A stretch of 64,000 nt of DNA from UBA6107 sp964533735 (GTDB lineage Bacteria; Chloroflexota; Anaerolineae; Anaerolineales; Anaerolineaceae): assembly GCA_964533735.1 (NCBI GenBank), contig CAZHMD010000001.1, positions 310,001 through 374,000 on the forward strand. Reading direction: 5' to 3'. Shown here in pieces: positions 1-7,888 of the stretch. Both the position numbers and the translations under genes were made by a program. Position 1 is the first letter of the stretch, and every line of letters begins with the position of its first letter. The notes beneath the pieces were generated by a model. The model ran no database searches. It saw only the letters and a list, made by a program, of their open reading frames with translations, and was not told the origin of the DNA.

Positions 1-1
1 A

Positions 2-880
2 GTGATCGGTATAGATAATTTTGTTACAGGAAGTCCTGATAACATTGCCCACCTCTCCGGGAATCAATATTTTGAGTTTATCAAGCACGATGTCTCAAAT
101 TACATCGATATTCCCGGTAAGGTGGATGCCGTTTTGCACTTTGCGTCTCCCGCAAGCCCAAATCCTGCATCACCCTTCAGTTACCCCAATTTGCCTATCC
201 AGACAATGAAAGCTGGTGCGTTGGGAACACTAAATTCACTAGGCGTTTCAAAAGCCAACAACGCCCACTTTCTCCTGGCTTCAACCAGTGAGATTTACGG
301 TGACCCGCAGGAACATCCTCAAAAAGAAACATATTGGGGGCATGCTGATCCGATCGGTTTCCGTTCAGTGTATGACGAAGCAAAAAGGTTTGCCGAGGCA
401 CTAACCATGGCATATCACCGATATCACGGTCTTGATACAAGGATCGTAAGGATTTTTAACACGTACGGACCGAGGATGCGCATTGATGATGGCCGGGTTG
501 TTCCCAATTTTATTATGCAGGCATTAAACAATGAACCTTTAACGATATATGGTGACGGATCCCAAACACGTAGTTTTTGTTATGTTTCCGATTTGATTGA
601 AGGAATATACAAACTCCTCATGTCCGATGAACACCAACCTGTAAACATCGGTAATCCTCAGGAAATCTCCATTCTACAATTTGCAGAAGAGATTAACCGA
701 ATTATTGGCAATCCTCACGGAATTATCCATAAGATGGATCTGCGTCTCGGAGATGATCCACAACGCAGGCAACCAGACATCTCCAAAGCCCGATCCATAT
801 TGAACTGGGAACCAAAAGTAAATCTGCAATCCGGTTTGGAAAGTACCATAAACTTTTTTAAGTCCAAATTGGCTAAATAA
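2..880 (+). CDS. NAD-dependent epimerase/dehydratase, UDP-glucuronate decarboxylase-like (5' partial)
   Basis: This is a short-chain epimerase/dehydratase (extended SDR) that most resembles UDP-glucuronate decarboxylase, which converts UDP-glucuronate to UDP-xylose with bound NAD+. The reading frame is open at the window edge and enters at the point where family members read 'VIGVDNF.TG', so about 30 residues holding the Rossmann GxxGxxG motif lie outside. Visible signatures are 'TSEIYGDP', the catalytic YxxxK as 'YDEAK', 'RIFNTYGPRM' and the C-terminal 'GDGSQTRSFCYVSDLIEG'. It overlaps the GtrA gene by one base (TAATG), which suggests a cell-surface polysaccharide operon. The family is confident; the exact substrate is inferred from similarity to UXS proteins. 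Confidence 0.85.
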   Translation: MIGIDNFVTGSPDNIAHLSGNQYFEFIKHDVSNYIDIPGKVDAVLHFASPASPNPASPFSYPNLPIQTMKAGALGTLNSLGVSKANNAHFLLASTSEIYGDPQEHPQKETYWGHADPIGFRSVYDEAKRFAEALTMAYHRYHGLDTRIVRIFNTYGPRMRIDDGRVVPNFIMQALNNEPLTIYGDGSQTRSFCYVSDLIEGIYKLLMSDEHQPVNIGNPQEISILQFAEEINRIIGNPHGIIHKMDLRLGDDPQRRQPDISKARSILNWEPKVNLQSGLESTINFFKSKLAK

Positions 881-1335
881 TGTCAGTAGAGAATAAAAAG
901 AAGGAACTCGCTCGCTTCATCAGATTTGGTATTGTTGGAACGATCGGTTCAATTGTCGATTTCGGATTCTTAAATCTGCTGACATTGGTCTTTAACGTCC
1001 CATTCTTGGTCAGTAGCGTCATTTCTTTCTCTCTGGCGGTAGTCAATAATTTCATCCTAAACCGGATCTGGACCTTTTCTGGTTCAAGAAAAGAACCAAT
1101 CACTAAACAGTTACTGCAATTTGGACTTGTCAGTGTTATCGGATTATTGATCAGGACACCCCTACTTGCATGGCTGGAGAAAGTACTTGTTCCAATGGCT
1201 GAAAAATTTTTCCCCAACTTCCTCACGCCTACAATAATTGCCCATAATGTGAGCCTGGCAATTGCTATCGGAGTAGTTCTGTTATGGAATTATTTTGCGA
1301 ATCGGTTTTGGACTTTTAAAAACGTTCCCGCCTGA
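880..1335 (+). CDS. GtrA family membrane protein
   Basis: A 151-residue protein with about four hydrophobic membrane segments, the usual size and layout of GtrA/DPMS-type proteins. These are thought to help move polyprenyl-linked sugars across the membrane. The N-terminal 'RFIRFGIVGTIGSIVDF' and the C-terminal 'NYFANRFWTFK' are typical of the family: an opening RF..VG segment, and N/R-x-WTF repeats, the first copy being 'NRIWTFSG'. Its ATG overlaps the stop of the preceding sugar-nucleotide gene, so the two are translationally coupled. The sugar substrate cannot be told from sequence. Confidence 0.88.
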   Translation: MSVENKKKELARFIRFGIVGTIGSIVDFGFLNLLTLVFNVPFLVSSVISFSLAVVNNFILNRIWTFSGSRKEPITKQLLQFGLVSVIGLLIRTPLLAWLEKVLVPMAEKFFPNFLTPTIIAHNVSLAIAIGVVLLWNYFANRFWTFKNVPA

Positions 1336-1343
1336 CAACCAGG

Positions 1344-2339
1344 ATGCAAAACATGAATCATTCTGAGCGTATTAACCATTGTTTATCTGGTGAACCAATT
1401 GACAGGACTCCGGTGGCTCTATGGAGACATTTTCCCGTGGAAGACCAGGACCCGAGGCTATTGGCAAAAGCAGTAGTTCGTTTTCAGGAGAATTTCGATT
1501 TTGACCTCGTAAAAATTACCCCTGCATCCTCTTTTTGTGTAAAAGATTGGGGAGTTCGCGATGAATGGAAAGGAAATCCCGAAGGTACCAGGGATTTCGT
1601 CCATCAAATTATTTCTGAACCCCGAGATTGGTCATCTTTAAAACCTTTATCTGTTCGCCAGGGAGCCCTGGCAAATCAATTGGAGTGTATCCACCTGGTA
1701 AAAACGGCACTTCCAAAAGGTACTCCAGTAATCCAAACTATTTTCAGTCCCTTGTCACAGGCAAAAAACCTGGTTGGCAGAGATAAACTTGTCACACATT
1801 TGCGCTTTTATCCTAATGAAGTCAAAAAAGCGCTCGATATAATAAAAGAGACCACAATCAACTTCATAAATTCCTGTAAAACCCTTGGGATCGATGGCGT
1901 TTTTTATGCTGTTCAACACGCGCAAGCAGGTATCCTGAGTCCTGCCGAATTTGATGAATTCGAAATTCCCTTGGATATGGAAATACTGTCACACTGCCAG
2001 AGTTTTTGGCTAAACATTGCACATATTCACGGTACCGACATCTATTTTGACAAAGTCTCCAAATTCCCTGTACAGGTGCTCAATTGGCATGATCAACATA
2101 CCAAACCAAATCTTAATGATGCGCAGCAGATTTTTGATGGAGTCGTATGTGGGGGTTTAAAACAATGGGAAACTTTAGTTAATGGCAATCCTAATCAGGT
2201 AACAGATGAAGCTGTGCGGGCAATAGAATCCACACATGGTGAGAGGTTCATACTTGGTACTGGATGTGTGTTACCGGTAACAGCCCCGCATGCAAACATT
2301 CTTGCTGTCCGCCAAAGTGTCGAAAAAGGAAACAAGTAA
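1344..2339 (+). CDS. Uroporphyrinogen decarboxylase (URO-D) family protein
   Basis: A 331-residue TIM-barrel protein of the URO-D superfamily, which contains HemE and the corrinoid-linked methyltransferases of the MtaA/CmuA type. The start 'SERINHCLSGEPIDRTPVA' is the standard N-terminal block of the group. A second in-frame ATG three codons in (1353) is equally good. The protein is shorter than HemE and lacks a clear copy of HemE's 'RQAGRY' motif, and no other haem genes are nearby, so true uroporphyrinogen decarboxylation is doubtful. It sits 8 nt after the GtrA gene, and its stop overlaps the rsmD start (TAATG). Family is confident, function is not. Confidence 0.8.
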   Translation: MQNMNHSERINHCLSGEPIDRTPVALWRHFPVEDQDPRLLAKAVVRFQENFDFDLVKITPASSFCVKDWGVRDEWKGNPEGTRDFVHQIISEPRDWSSLKPLSVRQGALANQLECIHLVKTALPKGTPVIQTIFSPLSQAKNLVGRDKLVTHLRFYPNEVKKALDIIKETTINFINSCKTLGIDGVFYAVQHAQAGILSPAEFDEFEIPLDMEILSHCQSFWLNIAHIHGTDIYFDKVSKFPVQVLNWHDQHTKPNLNDAQQIFDGVVCGGLKQWETLVNGNPNQVTDEAVRAIESTHGERFILGTGCVLPVTAPHANILAVRQSVEKGNK

Positions 2340-2905
2340 TGGCGCAGCCAAGAATTATCGGAGGTAAAGCCAGGGGAATTCGTATCGCTGCTGTTCCGGG
2401 GGATACAACCCGCCCGATCACAGATAGGGTAAAAGAGGCTCTTTTTAATATAATCGGACCGGATGTTGTTGATTCCAATTTCCTGGATCTATTCGGTGGC
2501 ACGGGAAGCGTGGGAATTGAGGCTTTAAGTCGAGGAGCGAAATCCTGTATGTTTCTTGATTTTGCACCACAAGCGGTTCGAGTGATCAAACAGAACCTGG
2601 CAACAACGCGGCTGGAGGACAATTCAATCGTGAGGCAGGGGGACGCCTTTCAGTTTTTACGTGGACAACCTCAAATTGAATTTGACTATATTTTTATTGC
2701 CCCTCCCCAATATAAAAATCTTTGGCTTGATGCACTAAGGCTTGTTGATGAGAATTTGAGTCTATTGTCTGAGGACGGTTGGGTAATTGTACAGATTGAT
2801 CCAGTAGAGGTGACCGATTTCGAACTTACAAATTTAATCGAGTTTGACCGCAGGAAGTACGGATCCACTCTGCTTCTTTTTTACTCGCGACCAGAACAAA
2901 ATTAA
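2339..2905 (+). CDS. rsmD: 16S rRNA (guanine(966)-N2)-methyltransferase RsmD-like
   Basis: An SAM-dependent methyltransferase expected to modify G966 of 16S rRNA. The RsmD opening 'RIIGGKARGIRI' is present, as is 'RPITDRVKEALFNII' and the SAM-binding 'FLDLFGGTGSVGIEALSRG'. The usual catalytic (N/D)PPY/F is replaced by 'IAPPQY' (about 2697-2714), so the acidic or amide residue that normally positions the target amine is Ala. The start was set at the ATG overlapping the previous stop; a longer frame from 2264 would add a Cys-rich, non-conserved extension inside the upstream gene. The last four bases overlap the convergent NUDIX gene. Confidence 0.85.
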   Translation: MAQPRIIGGKARGIRIAAVPGDTTRPITDRVKEALFNIIGPDVVDSNFLDLFGGTGSVGIEALSRGAKSCMFLDFAPQAVRVIKQNLATTRLEDNSIVRQGDAFQFLRGQPQIEFDYIFIAPPQYKNLWLDALRLVDENLSLLSEDGWVIVQIDPVEVTDFELTNLIEFDRRKYGSTLLLFYSRPEQN

Positions 2906-3402
2906 GCAGATGTTGTAATACGGTTACCGTTAGTGTCATAAGTGTAGAGCAGAGAAAAGGGCGTTTTTCGGATGTTAGCATCTAAAATGTTAGAAATCAA
3001 CATTGGAACATCATCCACAATTCCATCCAGTGGAAGGTTATCTAAGGCAAACCACTCCAGTTCTCCTTCTTCAGAAGTAGTGATATGGCCGGAATAGCTT
3101 TCTCCACTGAATACAAACAATAAAATACCTTCGTTCTTGTTTACATCAATTACAACAGTGCCATTGAGTTGGAGATTATTGCAAGATATTCCCGCTTCTT
3201 CGTTAAGTTCTCTTCTCGCTGCAGAGAGAACGTCTTCGCTGCGTTCGATATGACCCCCCAAGCCATTCCAAAAACCAGGATTTATCTTCTTAGTTAAAGA
3301 CCCTTTTTGCAAAAGAACTTTTCCATCTACAAAGATAAAAATTATCGTTCTCGCTACAACCTGGTAACGGTTATGTAAGATTACCTGTGGTGTGGAGGTC
3401 AT
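2902..3402 (-). CDS. NUDIX hydrolase
   Basis: A 166-residue NUDIX-superfamily pyrophosphohydrolase acting on an unknown nucleoside-diphosphate derivative. The NUDIX box is perfect, Gx5Ex7RELxEEAGI, beginning at 'GHIERSED' around residue 50. It follows the phosphofructokinase gene on the same strand after a 54-nt gap that holds a strong hairpin ending only 6 nt before the start codon. The 3' end overlaps rsmD by four bases in convergent orientation. The MutT-like layout could mean 8-oxo-dGTP sanitation, but substrate choice is not decided by the box. Confidence 0.88.
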   Translation of the reverse strand: MTSTPQVILHNRYQVVARTIIFIFVDGKVLLQKGSLTKKINPGFWNGLGGHIERSEDVLSAARRELNEEAGISCNNLQLNGTVVIDVNKNEGILLFVFSGESYSGHITTSEEGELEWFALDNLPLDGIVDDVPMLISNILDANIRKTPFSLLYTYDTNGNRITTSA

Positions 3403-3408
3403 AATATT

Positions 3409-3445
3409 ATTATCCCCATAAGGGTGTTTTACTTATGGGGATAAT
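3409..3445. repeat. 14-bp perfect inverted repeat upstream of the NUDIX gene
   Basis: Positions 3409-3422 and 3432-3445 are perfectly complementary around a 9-nt loop. On the minus strand the hairpin lies between the phosphofructokinase stop and the NUDIX ATG, ending 6 nt before the ATG, and has no following T run. It may act as a processing or attenuation element, or occlude the ribosome site. On the plus strand it is followed by TTTTCTCCTT and could stop read-through from rsmD. Confidence 0.6.
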
Positions 3446-3456
3446 TTTCTCCTTAA

Positions 3457-4626
3457 TTAGCTTAGGAACATGGGAACGCCCATAAAATCACGCACCTTAG
3501 GCCTATAATTCTCAATATCATAAAAACTGGGCACGTCCACACGTTTGTGTCCAGCCAAAACCATGTTGATGGGTACAGTAGTGTATTTGCCGCCGTGTAG
3601 AGCTACTAACTTGCCGGTCTCATTTCTTTTGATCAACTGAACTGCCAAACTTCCGAAAGACATTGCCACCATACGATCCAAAGAATCTGGAGCACCCGAC
3701 CGCATCAAGTAACCGAGGGGTTGGTACATAATATCCTGACCGGTCAGTCGTTTGATTTCTTCTGCTGCCATTTCGCCAACACCACCCAGCTTGCGGTGTC
3801 CATATGCGTCAGCTTCACCTGATTCAACGACAAGACCGCCTTCCATAATTGCCCCTTCGCTGATAGTCATCATGCAATAATTTGATGGATTGTTCCGTTT
3901 ATCTTCCATTAATAATTCTGCCAGTTTATTTACATCAAAAGGGACCTCAGAGATAATAGCGCGATCAACATAACTCAAGTATGCAGAGATCAAACTGGTT
4001 TCACCAGAATTCCTGCCAAAAAGTTCTATAATGCCAATTCTTTCGTGTGAACCTACAGAAGTTCGCATATTGGTTATAAAATCAACCGACCGGGTAACTG
4101 CGGTGGAAAAACCAATGCAGTAATCTGTTCCAAAAACATCATTATCCATCGTCTTTGGAATGCCCACAACCGGGAAATTTTCTTTGTTTAATCGTACAGA
4201 GAAACTCAGGGTGTCATCTCCGCCTATAGTAACAAGTGTGTCAATACCTAGATGATCGAGGACTTTTAGTACATAATCTGTATAGTCCATCGTGCCGTTG
4301 CTATCAATCTTTTTTCCATACTTGGAATTCCTCAAAAAATCGGGGATATTTTCAGGCTTAACTTTCTGAGGGTTTGTCCTCGACGTGTGTAAAAAAGTCC
4401 CGCCAGATCGGTCAATCTTGCGAACATCAAGTGGAGTCAGGTTGTGAACATAATAATCATGTGTGGATGGTTCATCCAGGTTATACTGCAAAAGACCACC
4501 CCAGCCTCTTCGTATTCCAACCATTTTGTATCCGAGTTCAAAAGCGTTCATAGCGACAGCTTTCATCGCCGGGTTAAGCCCCGGAACATCTCCCCCGCCC
4601 GTTAATATTCCAATTGTCTTTGACAT
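3457..4626 (-). CDS. pfp: 6-phosphofructokinase, probably pyrophosphate-dependent
   Basis: Phosphorylates fructose 6-phosphate to fructose 1,6-bisphosphate in glycolysis. At 389 residues it is longer than the ~320-residue E. coli type. The start 'TIGILTGGGDVPGLN' is the phosphate-binding loop. The donor-selecting residues read 'GGDDT' and 'PKTMDND'; ATP enzymes have Gly at both positions (GGDGS, PGTIDND), whereas PPi enzymes carry Asp and Lys. This points to a reversible PPi-dependent enzyme. A good ribosome site (AAGGAG) precedes the ATG. It lies between the soluble histidine kinase and the NUDIX gene, all on the minus strand. Confidence 0.88.
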   Translation of the reverse strand: MSKTIGILTGGGDVPGLNPAMKAVAMNAFELGYKMVGIRRGWGGLLQYNLDEPSTHDYYVHNLTPLDVRKIDRSGGTFLHTSRTNPQKVKPENIPDFLRNSKYGKKIDSNGTMDYTDYVLKVLDHLGIDTLVTIGGDDTLSFSVRLNKENFPVVGIPKTMDNDVFGTDYCIGFSTAVTRSVDFITNMRTSVGSHERIGIIELFGRNSGETSLISAYLSYVDRAIISEVPFDVNKLAELLMEDKRNNPSNYCMMTISEGAIMEGGLVVESGEADAYGHRKLGGVGEMAAEEIKRLTGQDIMYQPLGYLMRSGAPDSLDRMVAMSFGSLAVQLIKRNETGKLVALHGGKYTTVPINMVLAGHKRVDVPSFYDIENYRPKVRDFMGVPMFLS

Positions 4627-4677
4627 TGTTGCTCCTTAAATAAATATGATTGCTAATTAATATTGAAAAAGCTTGAA

Positions 4678-5739
4678 TTAGTTTTCGACGATAGGTATCG
4701 AGAGAACTATTTCGGAACCCTGGTTTTCTGAAGAATCAATGGTTAATGATCCGCCAAGGAGGTTCGCTCTCTCCTGAATCAATTTTAATCCAAGACCAGC
4801 TGTTGCTTTTTGTACAACCGGGTCAAACCCTTTTCCATTGTCCTTAATAATTGCTTTGGCGATTCCATTTTCGATAGAGAAAATAATATCTATGCGCAAT
4901 TTGCTGGCATTATCAATATTGTGTTTCATCGCATTTGCGACCAATTCTTGAATTGCCCTGAATAGAAATACTTCGAGGTGCTGGACCAACCGTTTATCCG
5001 AACTCGGTAGGACAGCGTTGATGTCAACCCCAGTTTGTTCCTTCAAGTTAGCAATGTATTTTGAAAGTGTCATAATTAGGCCAAGGTCGTCCAACATCAT
5101 TGGTCGTAATTCCGCAATATAGGTTCTCACTTTTTGAAAAGTGCTCATGGCAGAGAGTTTCAGTTTATCAAGTTCGTCCTTGGCCTTCAACGGGTCAATT
5201 TCGTACATGCGGGTTGCGATTTCAGCCTGCACGATGAAATTAGATAGTGCTTGTGCGGGTCCGTCGTGCATTTGCCGGGATAAACGCTGGCGTTCAGATT
5301 CTTGCGCTTCAATTAACATCACCAGGGTATTTATTCCGTCGTCTTTATGCTCCATTGAAGTGTCAAATACCGTTTTGGACTTAGAAAAATCAATAACTCT
5401 TTCGAGTAAATTTTGATAATTGATCAAAGCGTTTTTGTGTTCTGTTAGTTTATCTAATTGACCTCGCATCACCAGCAAGCGTTGTTGAGCGTCCATCGCT
5501 GAATTATAGGCATTCCGAAGGTCATCTACAGAAATTTGACTGGCGTTTGTTTGGAATTGTTGAAGCTGAGCCGTAATTGTAGCCTTCTTTTGGGCTAACC
5601 TGTTCAATTCATTCTGGCTTTGATCTAATTTTGAACTAACTTCGTCAAGCGCAGTCTTATTGCTCTTTAACTCAGCGGTGATCTGCGTTAAGAAATCTTC
5701 AGTGCCCGTTGTTTCAGTTTCAATTGATTGAATTTCCAT
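4678..5739 (-). CDS. Soluble sensor histidine kinase, NarL/DegS type (HisKA_3)
   Basis: A 353-residue histidine kinase without membrane segments. The first ~135 residues are a Gln/Leu-rich coiled coil. The dimerisation box 'RLSRQMHDGPAQAL' puts the phosphorylated His at 158. The HATPase domain shows N-box 'ELVANAMKHN', G1 'DNGKGFDP' and G2 'GLGLKLIQERANLLGG'. The start chosen is the ATG at 5739, six bases after AAGGAG; an upstream TTG (5763) has no ribosome site. A DegS-like layout predicts a LuxR/NarL-type response regulator, but none is adjacent, and the response regulator at 10915 is of OmpR type. An extended -10 promoter lies just upstream. Confidence 0.9.
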   Translation of the reverse strand: MEIQSIETETTGTEDFLTQITAELKSNKTALDEVSSKLDQSQNELNRLAQKKATITAQLQQFQTNASQISVDDLRNAYNSAMDAQQRLLVMRGQLDKLTEHKNALINYQNLLERVIDFSKSKTVFDTSMEHKDDGINTLVMLIEAQESERQRLSRQMHDGPAQALSNFIVQAEIATRMYEIDPLKAKDELDKLKLSAMSTFQKVRTYIAELRPMMLDDLGLIMTLSKYIANLKEQTGVDINAVLPSSDKRLVQHLEVFLFRAIQELVANAMKHNIDNASKLRIDIIFSIENGIAKAIIKDNGKGFDPVVQKATAGLGLKLIQERANLLGGSLTIDSSENQGSEIVLSIPIVEN

Positions 5740-5776
5740 GAAGAACTCCTTGGATTTTTCCAAGATTAACTATTTA

Positions 5777-5785
5777 AGTATAGCA
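5777..5785 (-). promoter_or_regulatory. Extended -10 promoter of the histidine kinase gene
   Basis: The minus strand reads TGCTATACT, an extended -10 (TGn-TATACT), about 38 nt before the kinase ATG. No TTGACA-like -35 is evident, which fits an extended -10 element. Confidence 0.5.
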
Positions 5786-5818
5786 TGAATTCAGATAACG
5801 CTTATTGGAATCCTACAC

Positions 5819-7087
5819 TTAAAGGGTTCTCTTGAATGCGGTTTTTCCGCTAATTACCCACCACCGAGACCAATACAATAATAAGATTTCGACCAAAGGT
5901 AAAATAATGAAAAATACACCAGGGTCATAATAAAGATCATGTTTATTTTGAAAAATAAAGAAGATTATCCATGTAGCCAGGTGAAGTGATCCGCCCATAA
6001 TTAAAACAACAGCCTCTCCCTGGGTTTGCCATCTTTCAGTGATCACTTTCAGGGAAAAAACTAATCCCGGATAAAGAATTATAAAATTGGTGGGGTCAGC
6101 AGGCATCCCCGACCATTGGCTGAAAACTAATGTCAAAAAAAAGATCCATAGAAAGTGTGTAAAAGTCGCTCTCTTAACAAAATAACATTCAAAAAGGATG
6201 ACCAATGAGGTAATAACGGTGAACGCAATGGCGATTCTCGCCCCAATTTCTCCCAAAGAATTTCGCAGAACTAAACCTAAGGAATTCAACGGATCGCTAG
6301 TAATTGATAATGTTAATTGCTGGACATATCCTGTCAGCCATTCTGGTAACAGAAGAAACGAAAACCCATAAAGGAGAACTAAGCAGCCAAGAAAATATCC
6401 GATTACTCTGTATCTTCGGTTGATAAATGCATAAATCAAAATTAACACCATTCCGACAAAAACATATTGGATTTCTAAAGTTGTTAAAGCCAGCAGCAAT
6501 CCCGCTGCTTCGTCTTTCCGGTCCCTTAAGGCTATTAAAACCGCAACCATGAAAAAAGTAACGACTACGACAAGGTTTCCATCAACGACTCCCCGTATAT
6601 TATGGTAAAAAGTGACTGAAATTAGAAATATGGCGATACCTGGAAAAAGTTTTGTCTTCCAATTCACCAGATTCATGCTAAGGAAATATATACCAATCAA
6701 TATTATTTCAAGAAAAGTCATCCATAGTGCGCGCGCGACTATGAAACTCTTTATCAAACCGAATGGGGTGAATAACATCAAAGAGAAAAATGGATACATG
6801 AACCGGAATTCGTATTCTCCTGCCATTGCAGGCCTTCCATAGGCACTTACCTGGACCTTGTAAAGTAACGCGTCAGAATATGGGTTTTGCCCGTCGGCTA
6901 AAACTCCCCGCGTAGCGATCCATTGAGTTTGAAAATACTTGCCTCCTGGATAATTATCAGCATAGAGATAGTTCAAAAAGATCATCACTCCAATAGCGAT
7001 AACCATTAGGGCTAGTAAAAATAAATACTTATTCTTTGCCAACAGTTTGTTCAAATTGTTGCTCCAATTATTCGAGTAAAGCCTCAT
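5819..7087 (-). CDS. Polytopic membrane glycosyltransferase, GT87/DUF2029-like
   Basis: A 422-residue protein with about ten hydrophobic segments. After the first membrane helix comes a loop 'RGVLADGQNPYSDALLY', matching the 'G.(D/N)PY' loop of GT87-type polyprenyl-phosphate-sugar mannosyltransferases, where an acidic residue nearby is usually catalytic. It would use a lipid-linked sugar at the outer face of the membrane. It is divergent from the amidase gene; its start codon sits inside the ATTATAAT of that promoter region. The GT87 call is by pattern and is moderate. An alternative is another GT-C-fold enzyme. Confidence 0.65.
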   Translation of the reverse strand: MRLYSNNWSNNLNKLLAKNKYLFLLALMVIAIGVMIFLNYLYADNYPGGKYFQTQWIATRGVLADGQNPYSDALLYKVQVSAYGRPAMAGEYEFRFMYPFFSLMLFTPFGLIKSFIVARALWMTFLEIILIGIYFLSMNLVNWKTKLFPGIAIFLISVTFYHNIRGVVDGNLVVVVTFFMVAVLIALRDRKDEAAGLLLALTTLEIQYVFVGMVLILIYAFINRRYRVIGYFLGCLVLLYGFSFLLLPEWLTGYVQQLTLSITSDPLNSLGLVLRNSLGEIGARIAIAFTVITSLVILFECYFVKRATFTHFLWIFFLTLVFSQWSGMPADPTNFIILYPGLVFSLKVITERWQTQGEAVVLIMGGSLHLATWIIFFIFQNKHDLYYDPGVFFIILPLVEILLLYWSRWWVISGKTAFKRTL

Positions 7088-7093
7088 TATAAT
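7088..7093 (+). promoter_or_regulatory. -10 element directly upstream of the amidase start (leaderless arrangement)
   Basis: TATAAT ends 7 nt before the ATG at 7101, so transcription would begin at or next to the A of the start codon. No Shine-Dalgarno is present. No good -35 is seen. Confidence 0.5.
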
Positions 7094-7100
7094 TGAACAA

Positions 7101-7874
7101 ATGGTCAGAATTGCCCTTGCTCAATTGAGAATCGATTATAACGATACTTCAGCCAACATCAAGACTGGGTTGGGGATGATCAAACGCGCGATTGAGGGCA
7201 ATTGCAGCGTGATTGTCCTTCCAGAACTCTGGTCAACAGGCTTCAGATTGGAGAGACGTGAAGAGTTTTCCGAGCTGAATCATGGATTGATCGAGGAACT
7301 TCATAACCTTTCTAAGGCAGGGAAAATTGAAATTATTGGCTCGTACATCCGGAATTTGAACGGATATCATAACGATTTCGTAGCAGTCCAACCGAATTCG
7401 CTTGAATTCCAATATGCCAAAATTCACCTCTTCCCCGCTTTGCAGGAGCTGGTTTTTCTACAACCAGGTAAAGATTTTTGTGTTTATACCTCATCCCTTG
7501 GACAAGTCGGCGCCTCCATTTGTTATGATCTGCGTTTTCCTGATCATTTTCGTCAGCTATTTACCCTTGGGGCGCAATATCATATTATTCCTGCACATTG
7601 GCCTCAGGAACGCATAAACCATTGGGGCGTCCTCCTTAGAGCCCGGGCAATTGAGACTTTATCCTATGTTATTGCTGTGAACTCAACTGGTCGAAGTAGT
7701 GGTACAAAATTTGGCGGACACAGTTCAATCATCTCACCAGATGGAGAGATAGTTTTTCAAGCGGTGCAAAATCAAGAAGATGTATTTATTGTCGATATTG
7801 ATGATTCCCTGATCGAATCAACTCGGGCTCGATATCCTTTCCTAACCGCAGCTAAAAAAGAAGACCTCTTTTGA
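7101..7874 (+). CDS. Carbon-nitrogen hydrolase (nitrilase superfamily, omega-amidase-like)
   Basis: A 257-residue soluble amidase. The Glu-Lys-Cys triad is visible: Glu in 'LPELWSTGF' (about 41), Lys in 'YAKIHLF' (about 110) and the nucleophile in 'ASICYDLRFP' (about 140). Length and the 'CYDLRFP' signature resemble omega-amidase/YafV proteins, which deamidate 2-oxoglutaramate and related oxo-acid amides in the methionine salvage or glutamine transaminase cycle. The gene stands alone with its own promoter, and the end of its coding sequence forms half of a terminator. Substrate remains inferred. Confidence 0.87.
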   Translation: MVRIALAQLRIDYNDTSANIKTGLGMIKRAIEGNCSVIVLPELWSTGFRLERREEFSELNHGLIEELHNLSKAGKIEIIGSYIRNLNGYHNDFVAVQPNSLEFQYAKIHLFPALQELVFLQPGKDFCVYTSSLGQVGASICYDLRFPDHFRQLFTLGAQYHIIPAHWPQERINHWGVLLRARAIETLSYVIAVNSTGRSSGTKFGGHSSIISPDGEIVFQAVQNQEDVFIVDIDDSLIESTRARYPFLTAAKKEDLF

Positions 7875-7887
7875 GGTCTTCTTTTTT
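7854..7887. terminator. Bidirectional terminator between amidase and GNAT genes
   Basis: A perfect 15-bp stem, 7854-7868 with 7873-7887, closes a TTTT loop and is bounded by A and T runs, so it works for both convergent genes. The left arm lies inside the amidase's last codons and the stop codon spans the loop. Confidence 0.85.
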
Positions 7888-7888
7888 A

